This document shows positions 1-11,416 of a DNA stretch of 64,000 bases, piece by piece. The stretch covers positions 29,528,294 to 29,592,293 of the forward strand of contig NC_081844.1 in the NCBI RefSeq assembly GCF_963259705.1. The letters are read 5' to 3'. The translations under genes were made by a program, and so were the position numbers. Origin of the DNA: Myotis daubentonii (taxonomy: Eukaryota > Chordata > Mammalia > Chiroptera > Vespertilionidae). Position 1 is the stretch's first letter. Each line of letters begins with the position of its first letter. Under the pieces are notes generated by a model that was not told the DNA's origin, searched no databases, and saw only the letters and a list, made by a program, of their open reading frames with translations.

Positions 1-283
1 CTTTCCTTGTCTTCCCACCAGTCCCCTTTATGGCAGAGCAGCGACCAGGCCTCTTCCAAGGGAGTGCATTGGGAGGGGATATCAGCGCCCCCCTCTTCCA
101 GCAGCAACAGGTACTAAACCCTTTCAGTACATTTGCAAGCAGGGAGCTTTTACTAGCTCTATCTGCAGTTTTCATAGATCTCAGGCTTGCTACTCTATTT
201 CTGGGGCTGTAGGAAGGCTAGTACCAATCATTGGTTTATGGCTTAATTGCTGTAGCCTGTAAGCCAAAGGCCCAAGTACTTTC

Positions 284-317
<34 letters not shown>

Positions 318-508
318 TTTTAGGGCCACTGCAGGCAGCTCAGGCATCTAGCCCCCTTCTTTGATCATTCATTCCCCAATCTGGTCTGGAGCTGGGGATG
401 CTGCTGCTGCTGCTGCTGCTGCTGCTTTTTTTAGGGCCACTGCAGGCAGCTCAGGCATCTAGCCCCCTTCTTTGATCATTCATTCCCCAATCTGGTCTGG
501 AGCTGGGG
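284..508. repeat. 111-bp tandem duplication with CTG triplet tracts
   Basis: The 76 bases at 322-397 recur identically at 433-508, a period of 111 bp. Each copy is preceded by a run of about nine to ten CTG triplets and seven T. Identity of the copies suggests a recent duplication, or an assembly artefact at a CTG repeat. Confidence 0.85.
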
Positions 509-2363
509 AATAGCGTCTCCATCCACCTTGCATCCCCAGAGGGCTGCTTGTCTGGCCCCAGATCTATAGAGGGCCGGCCTGCCCTAGTGGCAACATAGGA
601 ACTGCAGGACTGGCAGATGTCGCAAGGTCCTGCAGGTTTTCCCCTCTCTCCCTGAAGGACCGGGGGAGCCTTTCCCTTCTGGGGCCCGGCCAAAAGAATT
701 GTCTGTCTCTGTCCCAATTTTCCCCTCGGGAGGCAAGCCCTCATCTACCGGGGTTTCTTGGACAATATGTCAACCCAAACCTGAATATAAAGAATTTGAT
801 CAGGATGCCCTGGGCGGCTGTATATGACATAATGGACCCAGTAGGCAGCGGTCAGATCAAAAGACCCTGCATCCGGCCACCCCTCCTGGAAAGTGAGCCA
901 CTCCTATTCACAGAATCGCTGTAAATCAAAAGCATTAACATTATAACTTTTAAATCTACCCCAGAACTTCAGTTTAATACAGTAAATTACAACCCAGGTA
1001 AGAGCAACTGATAGACAGAAATCTTTATTAACTAAGTAGGCTGATTCCCCTTTAACAGTGAGCAAAAGACTCTGAGAAAAAATAATTCTCGCAGCTGCAA
1101 GAGGCTTTGAAGACTATTAAAGGGGCCAGCCCAAACGTTCAGCCAAGCGTATCAACAGAAAGCAGAATAAATCAAAGTAGCTCTTACTTTACACAGACCA
1201 GTAATGATTTACACTTTCTTAGTAGATCAGCCCAGGCTGGAGCTCTATCTAGTCCTCCTTCTCTGTAGTAATTTGGCTAGTCCCAAACAAACAAACTTTT
1301 TCCCGACCCCATGATGATCGGTGGTGAGAGACAGACAAGGGAGGAGGTGACCTGTTTTCACAGATCCTCACGCAGATGCCCGCCTGGCCGCGTCCCTTGG
1401 GAGCTTAGATTCGTCGTAGCTAAGGTGCACCCGTATAAACCCCGGGCCTGGTCACCTCCACATGGGGGTGAGTCACCATTATGCCATATGACGAATCGCA
1501 GAACCACAGGTTGGGGCCCACTCGGACTCTGTAACCGAAGTCATGGAGCCACACAAAAGAGAGGAGAGGGCAGGCCCCCTCCCTCCACACTCACACACTT
1601 TCACCAGACATTCACTCAGAGTTTAAACAATCCACCCAATTCCTAACAATTTCCCAATTCCTGAGGGAGTTCTATAGCTTCCCGGGAGGTGATCAAGCTC
1701 CCCTTCCACTCACCCGGAGTGGGCCTGACTGATAGGGGGTAGACGAAGATGACTGACCCTATCCCATTTGACAAAGACAAAGACAACAAAGGACAAAGAC
1801 AAAATAAATCAGCCAAATGCAACCCAAGGTTGCCCGGAACCTGCAGCTTGCTCCTTGAAGTCCTGAAAATTTTCAAAAAACTTTGCAGCAGGGTGTACAC
1901 AGAAGCAGACAACTTTTTGACAATAAACACCAAGACAAATACCAGACAGACAAACCCAGTGCAGCCTACAGCTGCACGAACCAGGGACCCCGGCCACCGT
2001 CGTGGCCGCGGGTCAGGACCAGGAGTACCGCTGCGTCCAGCCCTCCATATAGGTCCTTCGGTGGGACGTCCCAATTCCTGTTTAACGACCGATCCTTACC
2101 TCTCTCGAGAGTCCAGGTGGCTTGGTTTCCAAATTGAAAGTTTTGAGTGGACTGGAGGCCTCCTTGGTAGTCGTTCTCCACAGGTGTGGGGTATCTCGCT
2201 GATTGCCTGGTGACAAGTGGGGGAGAGCCTCCTGCCTTGAATAGGGGGTCCCTCTCACCGCTGCTGGAGGAGAGCCTCCTGCCTTGACTAGGGGGTCCCT
2301 CTCCTCCCGGTCAGGGGAGAGCCTCCAGCCCTAAACAAGGGGTCCCTCTCCTCCCTGCCGGGT

Positions 2364-2381
2364 ATCTCGCTGGGGCCTCCA
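2364..2381 (-). promoter_or_regulatory. ERV primer-binding site, tRNA-Thr type
   Basis: The plus strand reads atctcgctggggcctcca, matching the 3' end of a tRNA-Thr plus CCA except for one or two bases. It sits two bases (AA on plus) outside the LTR terminus, the canonical retroviral spacing. The primer type is from memory of tRNA 3' ends. Confidence 0.65.
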
Positions 2382-2383
2382 AA

Positions 2384-2772
2384 TGTTATGGGTTGGCTCA
2401 ACGAGATAGACCACTGACTCAGAATTTAAATTTAAGAGCCTTTTATTAAGCTGGCCAGCTGACCACAGCGCCTATCTCCCCCTCTGGGAGATTCGGAGCA
2501 TGTGGCAGAGATCAAGGGTGCAGTATGATCCTTTATAGAACAACAGTGTTACCTTAGAAGTTCATGGAAAGTTCATAAGCACAAAGGGGGGGGTAAACAG
2601 AGTCACACCTGGCTGGAGGGTATCATAACACATTGTTTTTCTAAGACAATCTAGCAATTTTTCTTCTATGGTTCCTAACCCTGACACAATCCTCCATACC
2701 TCAGTCCCCCCTCCCAGCACATTCTGTAACATTCTGTAACCCTTCCATGCCGCAGTCCCTCACCCTAGCACA
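2384..2772 (-). mobile_element. ERV 5' LTR, antisense
   Basis: On the minus strand the LTR ends CCCATAACA next to the primer-binding site. It carries a TATA-like box (complement of ctttatagaa near 2530) and a polyadenylation signal (complement of tttatt near 2443). The outer end is placed at the complement of caccctagcaca (2761-2772), giving TG...CA termini; it could lie a few bases further out. Immediately outside is a SINE fragment, so the provirus probably inserted into a SINE. Confidence 0.7.
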
Positions 2773-2780
2773 ACCTCCCA

Positions 2781-2826
2781 GTTCATAGGTCAACACTCAC
2801 CCACTGAGCCATGCTGGCCAGGCCAG
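2781..2826 (-). repeat. Ves-type SINE head fragment
   Basis: Antisense match to the tRNA-like head of the SINEs elsewhere in the window (gttcataggtcaacactc...ccaggcc). Its tail is absent, consistent with interruption by the adjacent ERV. Confidence 0.65.
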
Positions 2827-3199
2827 ATTAATTCTTAAGGTCCCCTTTTGTTTTATTGTGGCTTTTCCACAAATCAGTAAGAGCACCTGGCAACTTTACC
2901 GTGCCAAGTCTTGAGACTGCTAACTTCTCTGCTAGGGAGTGAAACTGTCCTTTTTTCATTTCTCCCTTCGCCCTCCCTTTCAGTGTTTTTTTGTTAGGGA
3001 GATTTTTAAACTATTTGCTCTGATGTCCTTGAATCGGAAAAATAATGGCTGTAAATTGCCTACATTGTTTGGCCTTGTTTTAACTTCCCTGTCTTAGTTT
3101 CCCTTCACAAACCTTTCTATAACTCTCACAAACCTTTTTACAACTTTTAGGAATAACTAGCTTTAAAGCCCACTTTCTTTTTCCTTCAAAATATACCTC
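2827..3199. other. Unassigned T-rich sequence
   Basis: No gene, RNA or recognisable repeat seen. It contains two closely similar cacaaaccttt units near 3105-3140. Confidence 0.4.
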
Positions 3200-3391
3200 C
3201 AGGGGGATTAAATATGGCAGCAGAGTAAGTGAAAGATACACTGACACTCTCCAGGAATAAACTGGAAATACAACTAAAACACCCTGAAAAAACTAGCTGG
3301 AGAAAACCGTTATAACCGAGGACGGAAAGTAGAGACCACAAAGAGACTGGCAGGAAGCGTGCAGGCATGAGATAACTGGCCAGGCTCCCGG

Positions 3392-3605
3392 CAGTGGTCG
3401 GCAAACTCATTAGTCAACAGAGCCAAATATCAACAGTACAACGATTGAAGTTTCTTTTGAGAGCCAAATTTATTAAACTTAAACTAAATAGGTAAGTACA
3501 TTGTTATTAACTTAATTAGGGTACTCCTAAGGCTTAGGAAGAGCCACACTCAAGGGGCCAAAGAGCCGCATGTGGCTCGCAAGTTTGCCAGTTTGCCAAC
3601 CACAG
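3392..3605. mobile_element. Non-autonomous hAT element (nhAT-like)
   Basis: Starts cagtggtcggcaaac and ends with a decayed inverted copy (gtttgccaaccacag). The inner part (gagccgcatgtggctc) matches the better preserved copy at 17636-17845. It interrupts the L1 5'UTR. Confidence 0.75.
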
Positions 3606-3624
3606 GTCTGGAGGGATAGCTCAG

Positions 3625-3627
<3 letters not shown>

Positions 3628-3673
<46 letters not shown>
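3628..3673. repeat. (GT)n microsatellite
   Basis: About 23 uninterrupted GT dinucleotides, followed by a G-rich stretch. Any open frame across it is a repeat artefact. Confidence 0.95.
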
Positions 3674-3676
<3 letters not shown>

Positions 3677-4446
3677 GGGGAGTGGGGGCGAGGGGGGCTG
3701 GGAGGGTTCCCTACTGAGAACTCTGGGGTATAAACCCCAAGCTGAGCTCCTCGGCCCAGAAAACCAAAACCAATAACAGAGCTCACAGAACATCGGGCTG
3801 TGAAAAGCAGGGTTGCTGTTTGTCAGAGAGAGAGAGGGCTGGAAATGCTGGCACACTCTTAAAGGGCCAACAAACAAAATTCCTGTGCAGTCACACACAT
3901 TGGGCTCTGGCAGAGGGAGGGCAGAGTGAACTAGAGCTGTAGGAGGAGAGTCCATGGTTGGGGGCTCTGGGGTTGGAGCTCAGAGGGGAGCCACCCTGGT
4001 TTCCTGCACTGAGTCATTCCTTCACACTGTGCAGGACATCTTTCTCCATGGAGCTTTGCTATCCAGGCAGTTTTTGCCTAGAGGGAAGACAGTTACTCCA
4101 CCCTGTGTGAACACCTCTCTCCCCACCCTGTAGTCTATAGCTTTAAACAAATTAAGACTGAAAGTAACAATCAGACTACAGGAAGAGGTGGATCTCTGGA
4201 GGCTTTGAGTCTATACCTGATCTCCTTCTGGGCCCAGAGCTAGGAAGAGCAGAGCCTGGTGCACAACTTGGTCATTTCTAAAGGCCCCCAGCCCTCGCAC
4301 AGGGAGCCACGAGCTGTGGATTGCTGGTAGCTCCAAAATGGGGGCTCAAGGCCAGTCAGAAACAACATCTTATTGTCCTGGACTAGAGATTAGGGTCCTA
4401 GCAGATCTACCAAATACATAGACACAAACCCAAACAAGGAACCAAA

Positions 4447-4634
4447 ATGGGGAGGCGAAAAAATAGCTCCCAAATGAAAGAACAAGAGAATTCTCCAGCA
4501 GAAGAGCTACAAGAAATGGAGATTAAAAATTTATCTGATATAGAGTTCAGAATAATGATGGCAAAGAGGTTCAACAGCATAAGAAAAGATATAGTGACTA
4601 TGCAAAAGACCAGTCAGAAATAAAGAATGACATA
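4447..4634 (+). pseudogene. L1 ORF1 (RNA-binding protein), N-terminal fragment
   Basis: Opens with ATG and reads as the N-terminus of the L1 ORF1 protein (begins MGRRKNSSQMKEQ, then NLSDIEFRIMMAKRFNSI), the region leading into the coiled coil of this RNA-binding chaperone of the L1 ribonucleoprotein. A frameshift in the run before cagtcagaaataaag brings a stop soon after. The frame is then cut by the Helitron at 4635; the remainder resumes at 13529. Non-functional. Confidence 0.8.
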
Positions 4635-4656
4635 TCTACTTATATAAAAACCCTGG

Positions 4657-5067
4657 TGTGGGAAGCTGCCTATTGTCTTCACTAGCAGAGAGGTGTGGAC
4701 AAGGAACCCGGAAGGCTGGTGACCCTTGAAGACCTGGCAAAGGTCAGAGCTGTGCACCCACTGTTAGTCCAGACAATGGTAGCTGAAGCAACTTCCCCAT
4801 TTATTATTATGTAAATCCTTGCCGATGGGCTAGTCTGCCTATTACTGGAAATTGCCTGCCTAAGGGCTATGGGTATATCTCAAACCAATAAAAGGTTGGC
4901 GAGGCCTGAGCACCAGTGGAAGTCCTTCCCCTTGAGTTGGACTTGACCGCCTGGCCCCCTAATATTTCCAAATTATCTCTTGCCTCTTCTCTTTCATTTG
5001 TGTGCAGCTCCTCTTCCAGATCCTGAACCTGAACCACGGGACATGGGGGGAACAAACATTTACAACA
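4657..5067 (+). repeat. 5' LTR of class II-like provirus
   Basis: Begins TGTGGGAAGC and ends ttacaaca. It contains a polyadenylation-type ccaataaaagg near 4887. It pairs with 10995-11410 along its full length with scattered substitutions and small indels. Confidence 0.9.
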
Positions 5068-5069
5068 TC

Positions 5070-5087
5070 TGGCACCCAACAGGAAGT
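5070..5087 (+). promoter_or_regulatory. Provirus primer-binding site
   Basis: TGGCACCCAACAGGAAGT begins two bases after the 5' LTR. The TGGC-CCCAAC core resembles lysine-tRNA primers but with mismatches, so the exact tRNA is not certain. Confidence 0.6.
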
Positions 5088-6339
5088 CTGGAAGAGAAGA
5101 CTTAGCCTAGAGCGAAAAAAAAACACGAAGATTCACTGGAAAGGTGGGAAAGGATTCACCATATAGGTGGGGAGATATTTCACCCTACACAAAAGCCCAC
5201 AATCAGCTGCAGAAGTCGCAATCTGTAAGTAGGGTGGGAACGTTTTCTTTAGCCAGGCTAATGGGGCAGGATTCAGCTTAAAAAGTAAGAAACTTTATTA
5301 TAGACTTTCGGTTTGCATGCTTAAGAAGTTAAAGTTTCAGAAGGTAATCTCTTATAATTTTTGCTTGATGTTATAGAACATTAACCCTTGTTTTCTTGAA
5401 GAAGGTACATTAGATCTTGAATGTTTGCCAAAAAGTTAGTCAGAACTTGAAAGCAAAAAAAAGGTCAGCAGCAGGGAAAAAACTTGCCTCCAAACTCTTT
5501 TCCCTTGTGGAACACGTTATTTCATTTGATAGAGCCTTTAAGAGAGGCCAAGGAGGCTAAATCTCCTCCCCTTGCACCCTCTGTTCCTAAAGAGGAGCAG
5601 AAAGAAAAGGAAAAATGGGAGGAATGGCCTTCATGGCTCCCTCCACCTCCATGTCCTAATCCTGAAATGTTTAATTCGCTGTTAATAGAATCCTGTGCAA
5701 AAAGCCATCAGAGAAGGATTGAAGGACATGGCAGTAGAAGAAAGGCTTGCTTTTCCTATCATAGAAATGCCAGGAGCAAGCCCATGCAAACCGCGGGCTG
5801 AATGCTCAAATAACTTATGAAGAGCAGGCAGGATGGGAAGAAGGGAGCATGTGGCGATCCAATATGGATGCCCCCTCTTCAAGTATTCTAATTTAAAGTC
5901 TCCTTCTTGTAATTGAAAAGTTTTACAAAATTTAGAGATGCGTCTGGGATTTCTGTGCTCATAAAGAGAGAAACTAGCTTGGGACAAAATGTGCGCACAG
6001 TCCAATTTTGGATTTTAATAAAGTCTTAAGCTGGGCTTAAATCTCTCTTTGTGATGGTACAAAATAAAACCCAAGACTGATTATTTCCTAAGAAAAATGG
6101 CGAATTTGACCCAGGGAAAAAGAAATGCAGGCTGGTTCTAGCAACAAGATTGGTATTTTTCCATAATAAAGAGTAATTTTTGAAATGTTAATGAAGTCTG
6201 TTCCAAAGTTAACTTCAAGGCCGAAAAGAAATTCAGTAAATTTGTCTCTGTTACAAAAATTTGCTAAAGAATATGCCTTAAAATAATAATTTGGATTTGA
6301 ATCTCAAGAATTATTGAAATATATTAATTATAAAAATCT

Positions 6340-8222
6340 GGAGAACCAAGATGGCGGCATAGGTTAACGCCGGAGTTTGCTGCTTTGAACAACTACTTCA
6401 AAAGTGAAACTAAAAGACGGAACGGACATCACCCAGAACCACAGGAATGCTGGCTGAGTGGAAGTCCTACAACTAGGAGGAAAGAGAAACGCATACGGAC
6501 ACTCAGAGGAGGCGCAGTGCTGAAGTCAAATTCTGAGGTGCGGAGTGCGCGGAGCGGGCTGGCGGCCGAGGGCGCGGTTGGCGTTTTCAATCGGGAGGGA
6601 GTCGCAGACTCTGAGCTCCAGATACAGGCGAGTCTTTAGGGACCCAGACTCAAACGGGAGAAGCGGGACTGTCTGGCTTCGGTCAGAGCGAGTGCAGCTT
6701 TCTCTCCGAGCTTTGCAGCCGGTGCTGGGACTCAGAGAGGCAGAGCCCCTGGGAACAGGACTGAGAGCCGCCATAACTGCTCTCTCCAGCCCACCCTGTT
6801 GATGCCCTGGGACCCGCCCCTCCCAAGCCCTGCACAGAGGCATTTGCGGGATAGCCTCAGGCAAAGGCTAGATTAGCACCTCCCCAGAGGACAGAAGTTC
6901 TCTCACTGCTGACACAGCTGATTCTCATAGCCACTTGGCCTGGAGGTCAAACCCTCCCTGGAATTAGCTACAACAATCAAGATTTATCTATAAGACTGCG
7001 AACAAAGACCACTAGGGGGTGCACCAAGGAAGCATAACAAAATGCAGAGACAAAGAAACAGGACAAAATTGTCAATGGAAGATATAGAGTTCAGAACCAC
7101 ACTTTTAAGGTCTCTCAAGAACTGTTTAGAAGCCGCCGATAAACTTAATGAGATCTACAAGAAAACTAATGAGACCCTCGATGTTATATTGGGGAACCAA
7201 CTAGAAATTAAGCATACACGGACTGAAATAACGAATATTATACAGACTCCCGACAGCAGACCAGAGGAGCGCAAGAATCAAGTCAATGATTTGAAATGCG
7301 AGGAAGCAAAAAACACCCAACCGGAAAAGCAAAATGAAAAAAGAATCCAAAAATGCGAGGATAGTGTAAGGAGCCTCTGGGACAGCTTCAAGCGTACCAA
7401 CATCAGAATTATAGGGGTGCCAGAAGATGAGAGAGAGCAAGATATTGAAAACCTATTTGAAGAAATAATGACAGAAAACTTCCCCCACCTGGTGAAAGAA
7501 ATGGACTTACAGGTCCAAGAAGCGCGGAGAACCCCAAACAAAAGGAATCCAAAGAGGACCACACCAAGACACATCATAATTAAAATGCCAAGAGCAAAAG
7601 ACAAAGAGAGAATCTTAAAAGCAGCAAGAGAAAGAAACTCAGTTACCTACAAGGGAATACCCATACGACTGTCAGCTGATTTCACAACAGAAACTTTGCA
7701 GGCCAGAAGGGAGTGGCAAGAAATATTCAAAGTGATGAATACCAAGAACCTACAACCAAGATTACTTTATCCAGCAAAGCTATCATTCAGAACTGAAGGT
7801 CAGATAAAGAGCTTCACAGATAAGGAAAAGCTAAAGGAGTTTATCACCACCAAACCAGTATTATATGAAATGCTGAAAGATATCCTTTAAGAAGAGGAAG
7901 AAGAAGAAAAAAGTAAAAATACAAATTATGAACAACAAACATGCATCTATCAACAAGTGAATCTAAGAATCAAGTGAACAAATAATCTGGTGATCATAAT
8001 AGAATCAGGGACATAGAAAGGGAATGGATTGACTATTCTTGGGGGGGAAAGGGGTGTGGGAGATGCGGGAAGAGACTGGACAAAAATCGTGCACCTATGG
8101 ATGAGGACAGTGGGTGGGGAGTGAGGGCGGAGGGTGGGGCGGGAACTGGGAGGAGGGGAGTTATAGGGGGGCAAAAAGAGGAACAAATGTAATAATCTGA
8201 ACAATAAAGATTTAATTAAAAA
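6340..8222 (+). mobile_element. HAL1 (half-L1) copy 1, full length
   Basis: Structure: 5'UTR starting ggagaaccaagatggcggc (6340-7041), a single ORF1 (7042-7890), a 3'UTR of about 0.33 kb ending in aataaagatttaatt and an A-tail, with no ORF2. This is the arrangement of HAL1 elements, L1-derived retrotransposons that keep only ORF1 and are mobilised by L1 enzymes. A short target duplication aaaaatct is seen at 6332-6339 and 8223-8230. It is inserted in the provirus interior. Confidence 0.85.
7042..7890 (+). CDS. HAL1 ORF1 protein, intact (282 aa)
   Basis: An uninterrupted 282-residue L1-type ORF1 protein. In order: a basic N-terminus (MQRQRNRTK), a short coiled coil (about residues 15-55, SLKNCLEAADKLNEIYKKTNETL), a charged linker, an RRM-like domain (about 105-195, including NIRIIGVPEDEREQDIENLFEEI and RHIIIKMPRAKDKERIL), and a C-terminal domain (about 200-275, YKGIPIRLSADFTTETLQARREWQEI). 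ORF1p is known as a trimeric RNA-binding chaperone coating L1 RNA; here it would have to act with the reverse transcriptase of other L1s, since the element has none. It is shorter than the roughly 338 residues of the human protein, mostly in the coiled coil. The start is the first ATG after the 5'UTR and aligns with the starts of copies 2 and 4. Whether it is expressed cannot be told from sequence. Confidence 0.85.
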   Translation: MQRQRNRTKLSMEDIEFRTTLLRSLKNCLEAADKLNEIYKKTNETLDVILGNQLEIKHTRTEITNIIQTPDSRPEERKNQVNDLKCEEAKNTQPEKQNEKRIQKCEDSVRSLWDSFKRTNIRIIGVPEDEREQDIENLFEEIMTENFPHLVKEMDLQVQEARRTPNKRNPKRTTPRHIIIKMPRAKDKERILKAARERNSVTYKGIPIRLSADFTTETLQARREWQEIFKVMNTKNLQPRLLYPAKLSFRTEGQIKSFTDKEKLKEFITTKPVLYEMLKDIL

Positions 8223-8906
8223 AAAAATCTAAGTAGCCCAGGTAAAAGACAGCTACGCCCTTTAATTAAGGCTGGCTTCCCAAGGCAATTTCTAATTGAG
8301 GAAGGGCTAGCCTCCCTTCCCTCCACAGAACAAGCAGGTAGGCCAAAAACTTCCCACCAGTGGCAACTTCTAAAGACAGGCTTGCTTCCCAGTCTCCCAT
8401 CCTTGGGGCTAGTCACAGTTCCAGCAGAATGTAACTAATTTGCATCTTAATAGTTACCTGTTTCCAGTCAATGGCAGCCCAAGACTTTGGGAGTTTGGTA
8501 AATTGAATTAGATATTTTGAAATAACAAAATGCTAAAATATTAATCTAAATTTACCTCATAAAAAATTTAGAGGACAGAATTAAATCTATTTATTTTCTC
8601 TTATATTTTTGAAGTTTATTCTTAAGAATATAAGTTATTATTAGTCTAAATATTTGAATTGCCAAATCTAAAAGCTTTTGGGAGAAATTATAGCTGTAGT
8701 AACTAAATGCCTACTAAAGTATAAAAATTTATTTTTAAGAAAATCTTGTGTTTTCTCTGAGAAATTAGAAATTCAAAATATGTTATTCATTGGTCTAATT
8801 TAAAAAGAGGATTAATTCTGTGATCCCAGCTGAAATTTTTAATACAAAAACCAATTTATTAATTGGTATCTCTTAATAATTATAAAAAGTATATAATCTT
8901 TAAATC

Positions 8907-8945
<39 letters not shown>

Positions 8946-10973
8946 TGATAGTTTTTCCAAATTGAATTTCAAGGCTTATAATAGAGGAATGATTTTTTAA
9001 AAGCTCCAAGGGCCCGAAGTAATTCAAAAAGTTTATTCTCTCTTCTTAAAGGATTTTTTTTTATTGCTTAAAGCATTACAAAGAGTATTACATATGTCTC
9101 CTTCCCCCCCCCCCCCGTTAAAGGATTTTTTAATTCAGCCAATTTAATATACTTGAAATCACATGGAAAGCTTTATCAAATAAAAATTAATAAATATATT
9201 TTAAGTTTTTGCCTCTAAGAAAGGGCAAAACAAGTTATTTTGTTTAATATTTCTTAAAATACAGCAATAGAATTTTAAGATGTAATTTAAAATAACAAAA
9301 GCTCCTCACCACTGCATTTTAAATTAGGCTGGAGGTGGGGCAGCGTTTGCACCTTGTGAATCAGAAGTTTACTAAATACTAAATTTACTTGCTTTGCTTT
9401 GCTTTTTTAATAAAAATACCTACTTAAACTACTTATTAAATTAACTTTTAAAAATATATTCAACGTTTCATATAATTTAAGTTATATGAGAAGCCAATAT
9501 CTTTGTAAGCAATTTAATCCCAGTAAAGTAAATTCTTCTAAGTTACTGAAGGCTTCCCATGATCCTTCTGTATATGCAAATGAGCCAAAAGGGAATGCTG
9601 TTTAAAAATATAATTCTAAACTTAATAAAATGGAGAAATTTTAAATTTTTGAAATCTCTTTCACTAATATTTACAGAATAAATTAAAATTTGCTAAAAAT
9701 ACCAAATCTGAAAACAAGTACAGTCACCATAAATGAGTAATGACTTGAAATACATGGCCTTGCAGCACTATCAGTCAACATCCAGAAAGCAACCACAGAG
9801 GTTGCTTGGTGTAAAAAAAAAAGGTTTTTCTTTTAAATTAAAATTCTTTAAGTGAGGCCTGGAAATGACTCTGAAAGTAAGTGGAGGTTTTCTTTAGACA
9901 TCTGAAAGCTGTAATTAAGCCTAATTGTAAGCAAAAGTAAGTAATTCTTGTTTTTGCCTCGCTGACAAAATATATGTAAACTTGCCCAAATACTAATAGC
10001 AAAAATTGAATTAATGTCATTTACTGTCTATAGCCTAGGACAAATGAAGTTAAAATATAAACCTTATTTTAGATTAATTTAAATTGGCTAGTTAAAATAA
10101 ATGAATATTCATAAAAACTTTGTTATAATGGATAGAAAACTGTTCCTGAAGCATTAACTAATTTTTTAGTAGTGGTTTATCTCATAATTCAAACTGCTTA
10201 ACATGCAATGAATTCAAACCAGTCATATTTCTGTGCATAAAATTAAAATAAAATTAAAAAGTTATCAAGCCTGCATTGCAAAATTTCCAAAAGCCTCTTA
10301 ATATTATTTAAATAAAAAAAGAAGGGGGATAGTGGAATAATCCCCTGTGAGTAAATTACATCAAGAAAATTTTTTACTTTAAAAATTAATTTTCAGGTGT
10401 AATGCTGAAGACAAGACACCCATGAAAACACACATGGTGTCAAAATAAGCCAAAGGAAAATTGTTTGGGCAAATATGAAAGGATCCCAAGTCTAGTTTAT
10501 AGGAAAGATTCCTTTATTAACCTTTGGTCAAGAAAATCTTTGTATATTTCCAGAAAATCTCTCCAAGCCCGTGTGGATTCCTGCAACTATGAATCTGAGA
10601 GAGGAACTGACAACACATGAAGACAAGAAGAGAAACAGTCCAGAGATGGAGATGCTGAAGACACCTTGCCATACTAGCAGTCAGCAGCTGTGCCTTGCTG
10701 CAAGTTGCCCAGGACCAAGCCAGATGAGGTCGGACCTGATTGCCACCATTTGCCCACCATCCAGAACTAGCATATCATTGCTGGCATGTACACACAAAGA
10801 ACTGTTGGCCCAGAAAGAAACTTACTACAGACTGATTCATTTGCCTCTCAGCATAACCACTATTGCTTGTCTCATTTTTGTTCTCATGTTTATTTCTAGT
10901 CTGCAGATGTGGAATGAAGAGTCTTGAAAGGACTCGAACCCTTTTAGGTGGCATTCACTTTTCAAGATTTTTT
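8223..10973 (+). other. AT-rich provirus interior
   Basis: Very AT-rich, with a GATA tetranucleotide run (about 8909-8945) and a C homopolymer (about 9104-9117). No viral domain was recognised. A 118-codon frame at 10571-10927 ends in a hydrophobic stretch (LPLSITTIACLIFVLMFISSL) that could be a remnant of a membrane segment, but it is unassigned. Confidence 0.5.
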
Positions 10974-10994
10974 AAGGAAAAGAAAAGGGGGAGA
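10974..10994 (+). promoter_or_regulatory. Polypurine tract of provirus
   Basis: A 21-base all-purine run ending agggggaga abuts the TG of the 3' LTR, the expected site of plus-strand priming. Confidence 0.8.
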
Positions 10995-11410
10995 TGTGGG
11001 AAGCTGCCTATTGTTTTCACTATCAGAGAGGTGTGGACAAGGAACCCTGAAGGCTGGTGACCCTTGAAGCTCTGGCAAAGGTCAGAGCTGTGCACCCACT
11101 GTTATTCCAGACAATGGTAGCTGAAGCAACTTCCCCATTTACTATTATGTAAATCCTTGCTAATGGGCTAGTCTGCCTAGTACTAGAAATTGCCTGCCTA
11201 AGGGCTATGTGTGTATCCCAAACCAATAAAAGGTTGGCGAGGCCTGAGCACCAGTGGAAGTCCTTCCTCTTGAGTTGGACTTAGCCGCCTGCCTCCCGCC
11301 CCGAATATTTCCAAATTATCTCTTGTCTCTTCTCTTTCATTTGTGTGCGGCTCCTCTTCCAGATCCTGAACCCTGAACCATGCGGGACGTGGGGGAACAA
11401 ACTTTACACA
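10995..11410 (+). repeat. 3' LTR of class II-like provirus
   Basis: TGTGGGAAGC to ctttacaca, homologous to the 5' LTR and followed by the CCCTGG duplication. Confidence 0.9.
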
Positions 11411-11416
11411 CCCTGG

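Larger units (their letters stand above)
1..2383 (-). mobile_element. ERV internal region (5' leader and degraded interior), antisense
   Basis: Read on the minus strand, this follows directly from the LTR at 2384-2772. It begins with a primer-binding site (2364-2381), then a GC-rich leader in which a roughly 55-base 'gagagcctcc...gggtccctctc' unit occurs three times (2222-2360). A possible splice donor (GAGAGGTAAG on the minus strand) lies near 2100. Only short open frames remain (for example 1643-2074 and 451-744, minus) and none could be assigned to gag, pro, pol or env with confidence. The 3' LTR would lie left of the window. Leader style and primer type suggest a gammaretrovirus-like (class I) element. 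The far-left part, 1-1300, could include other nested sequence. Confidence 0.6.
4651..11416 (+). mobile_element. Endogenous provirus, class II-like, two LTRs and 6-bp TSD
   Basis: Identical CCCTGG target duplications lie at 4651-4656 and 11411-11416. Two LTRs (4657-5067, 10995-11410), a primer-binding site and a polypurine tract are all in correct order. A 6-bp duplication is typical of betaretrovirus-like elements. Interior: a proline-rich short open frame (5484-5801), AT-rich noncoding sequence, an inserted HAL1 (6340-8222), and a short frame with a hydrophobic segment (10571-10927). I recognise no intact gag, pro, pol or env, so it looks defective or non-autonomous. The LTRs differ at roughly 5 percent of the positions I compared by eye, so the insertion is not recent. 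Confidence 0.85.

Noticed and set aside
10571..10927. Envelope gene of the class II-like provirus
   Set aside because: A single hydrophobic stretch in a 118-codon frame is not enough; no other envelope feature is visible.
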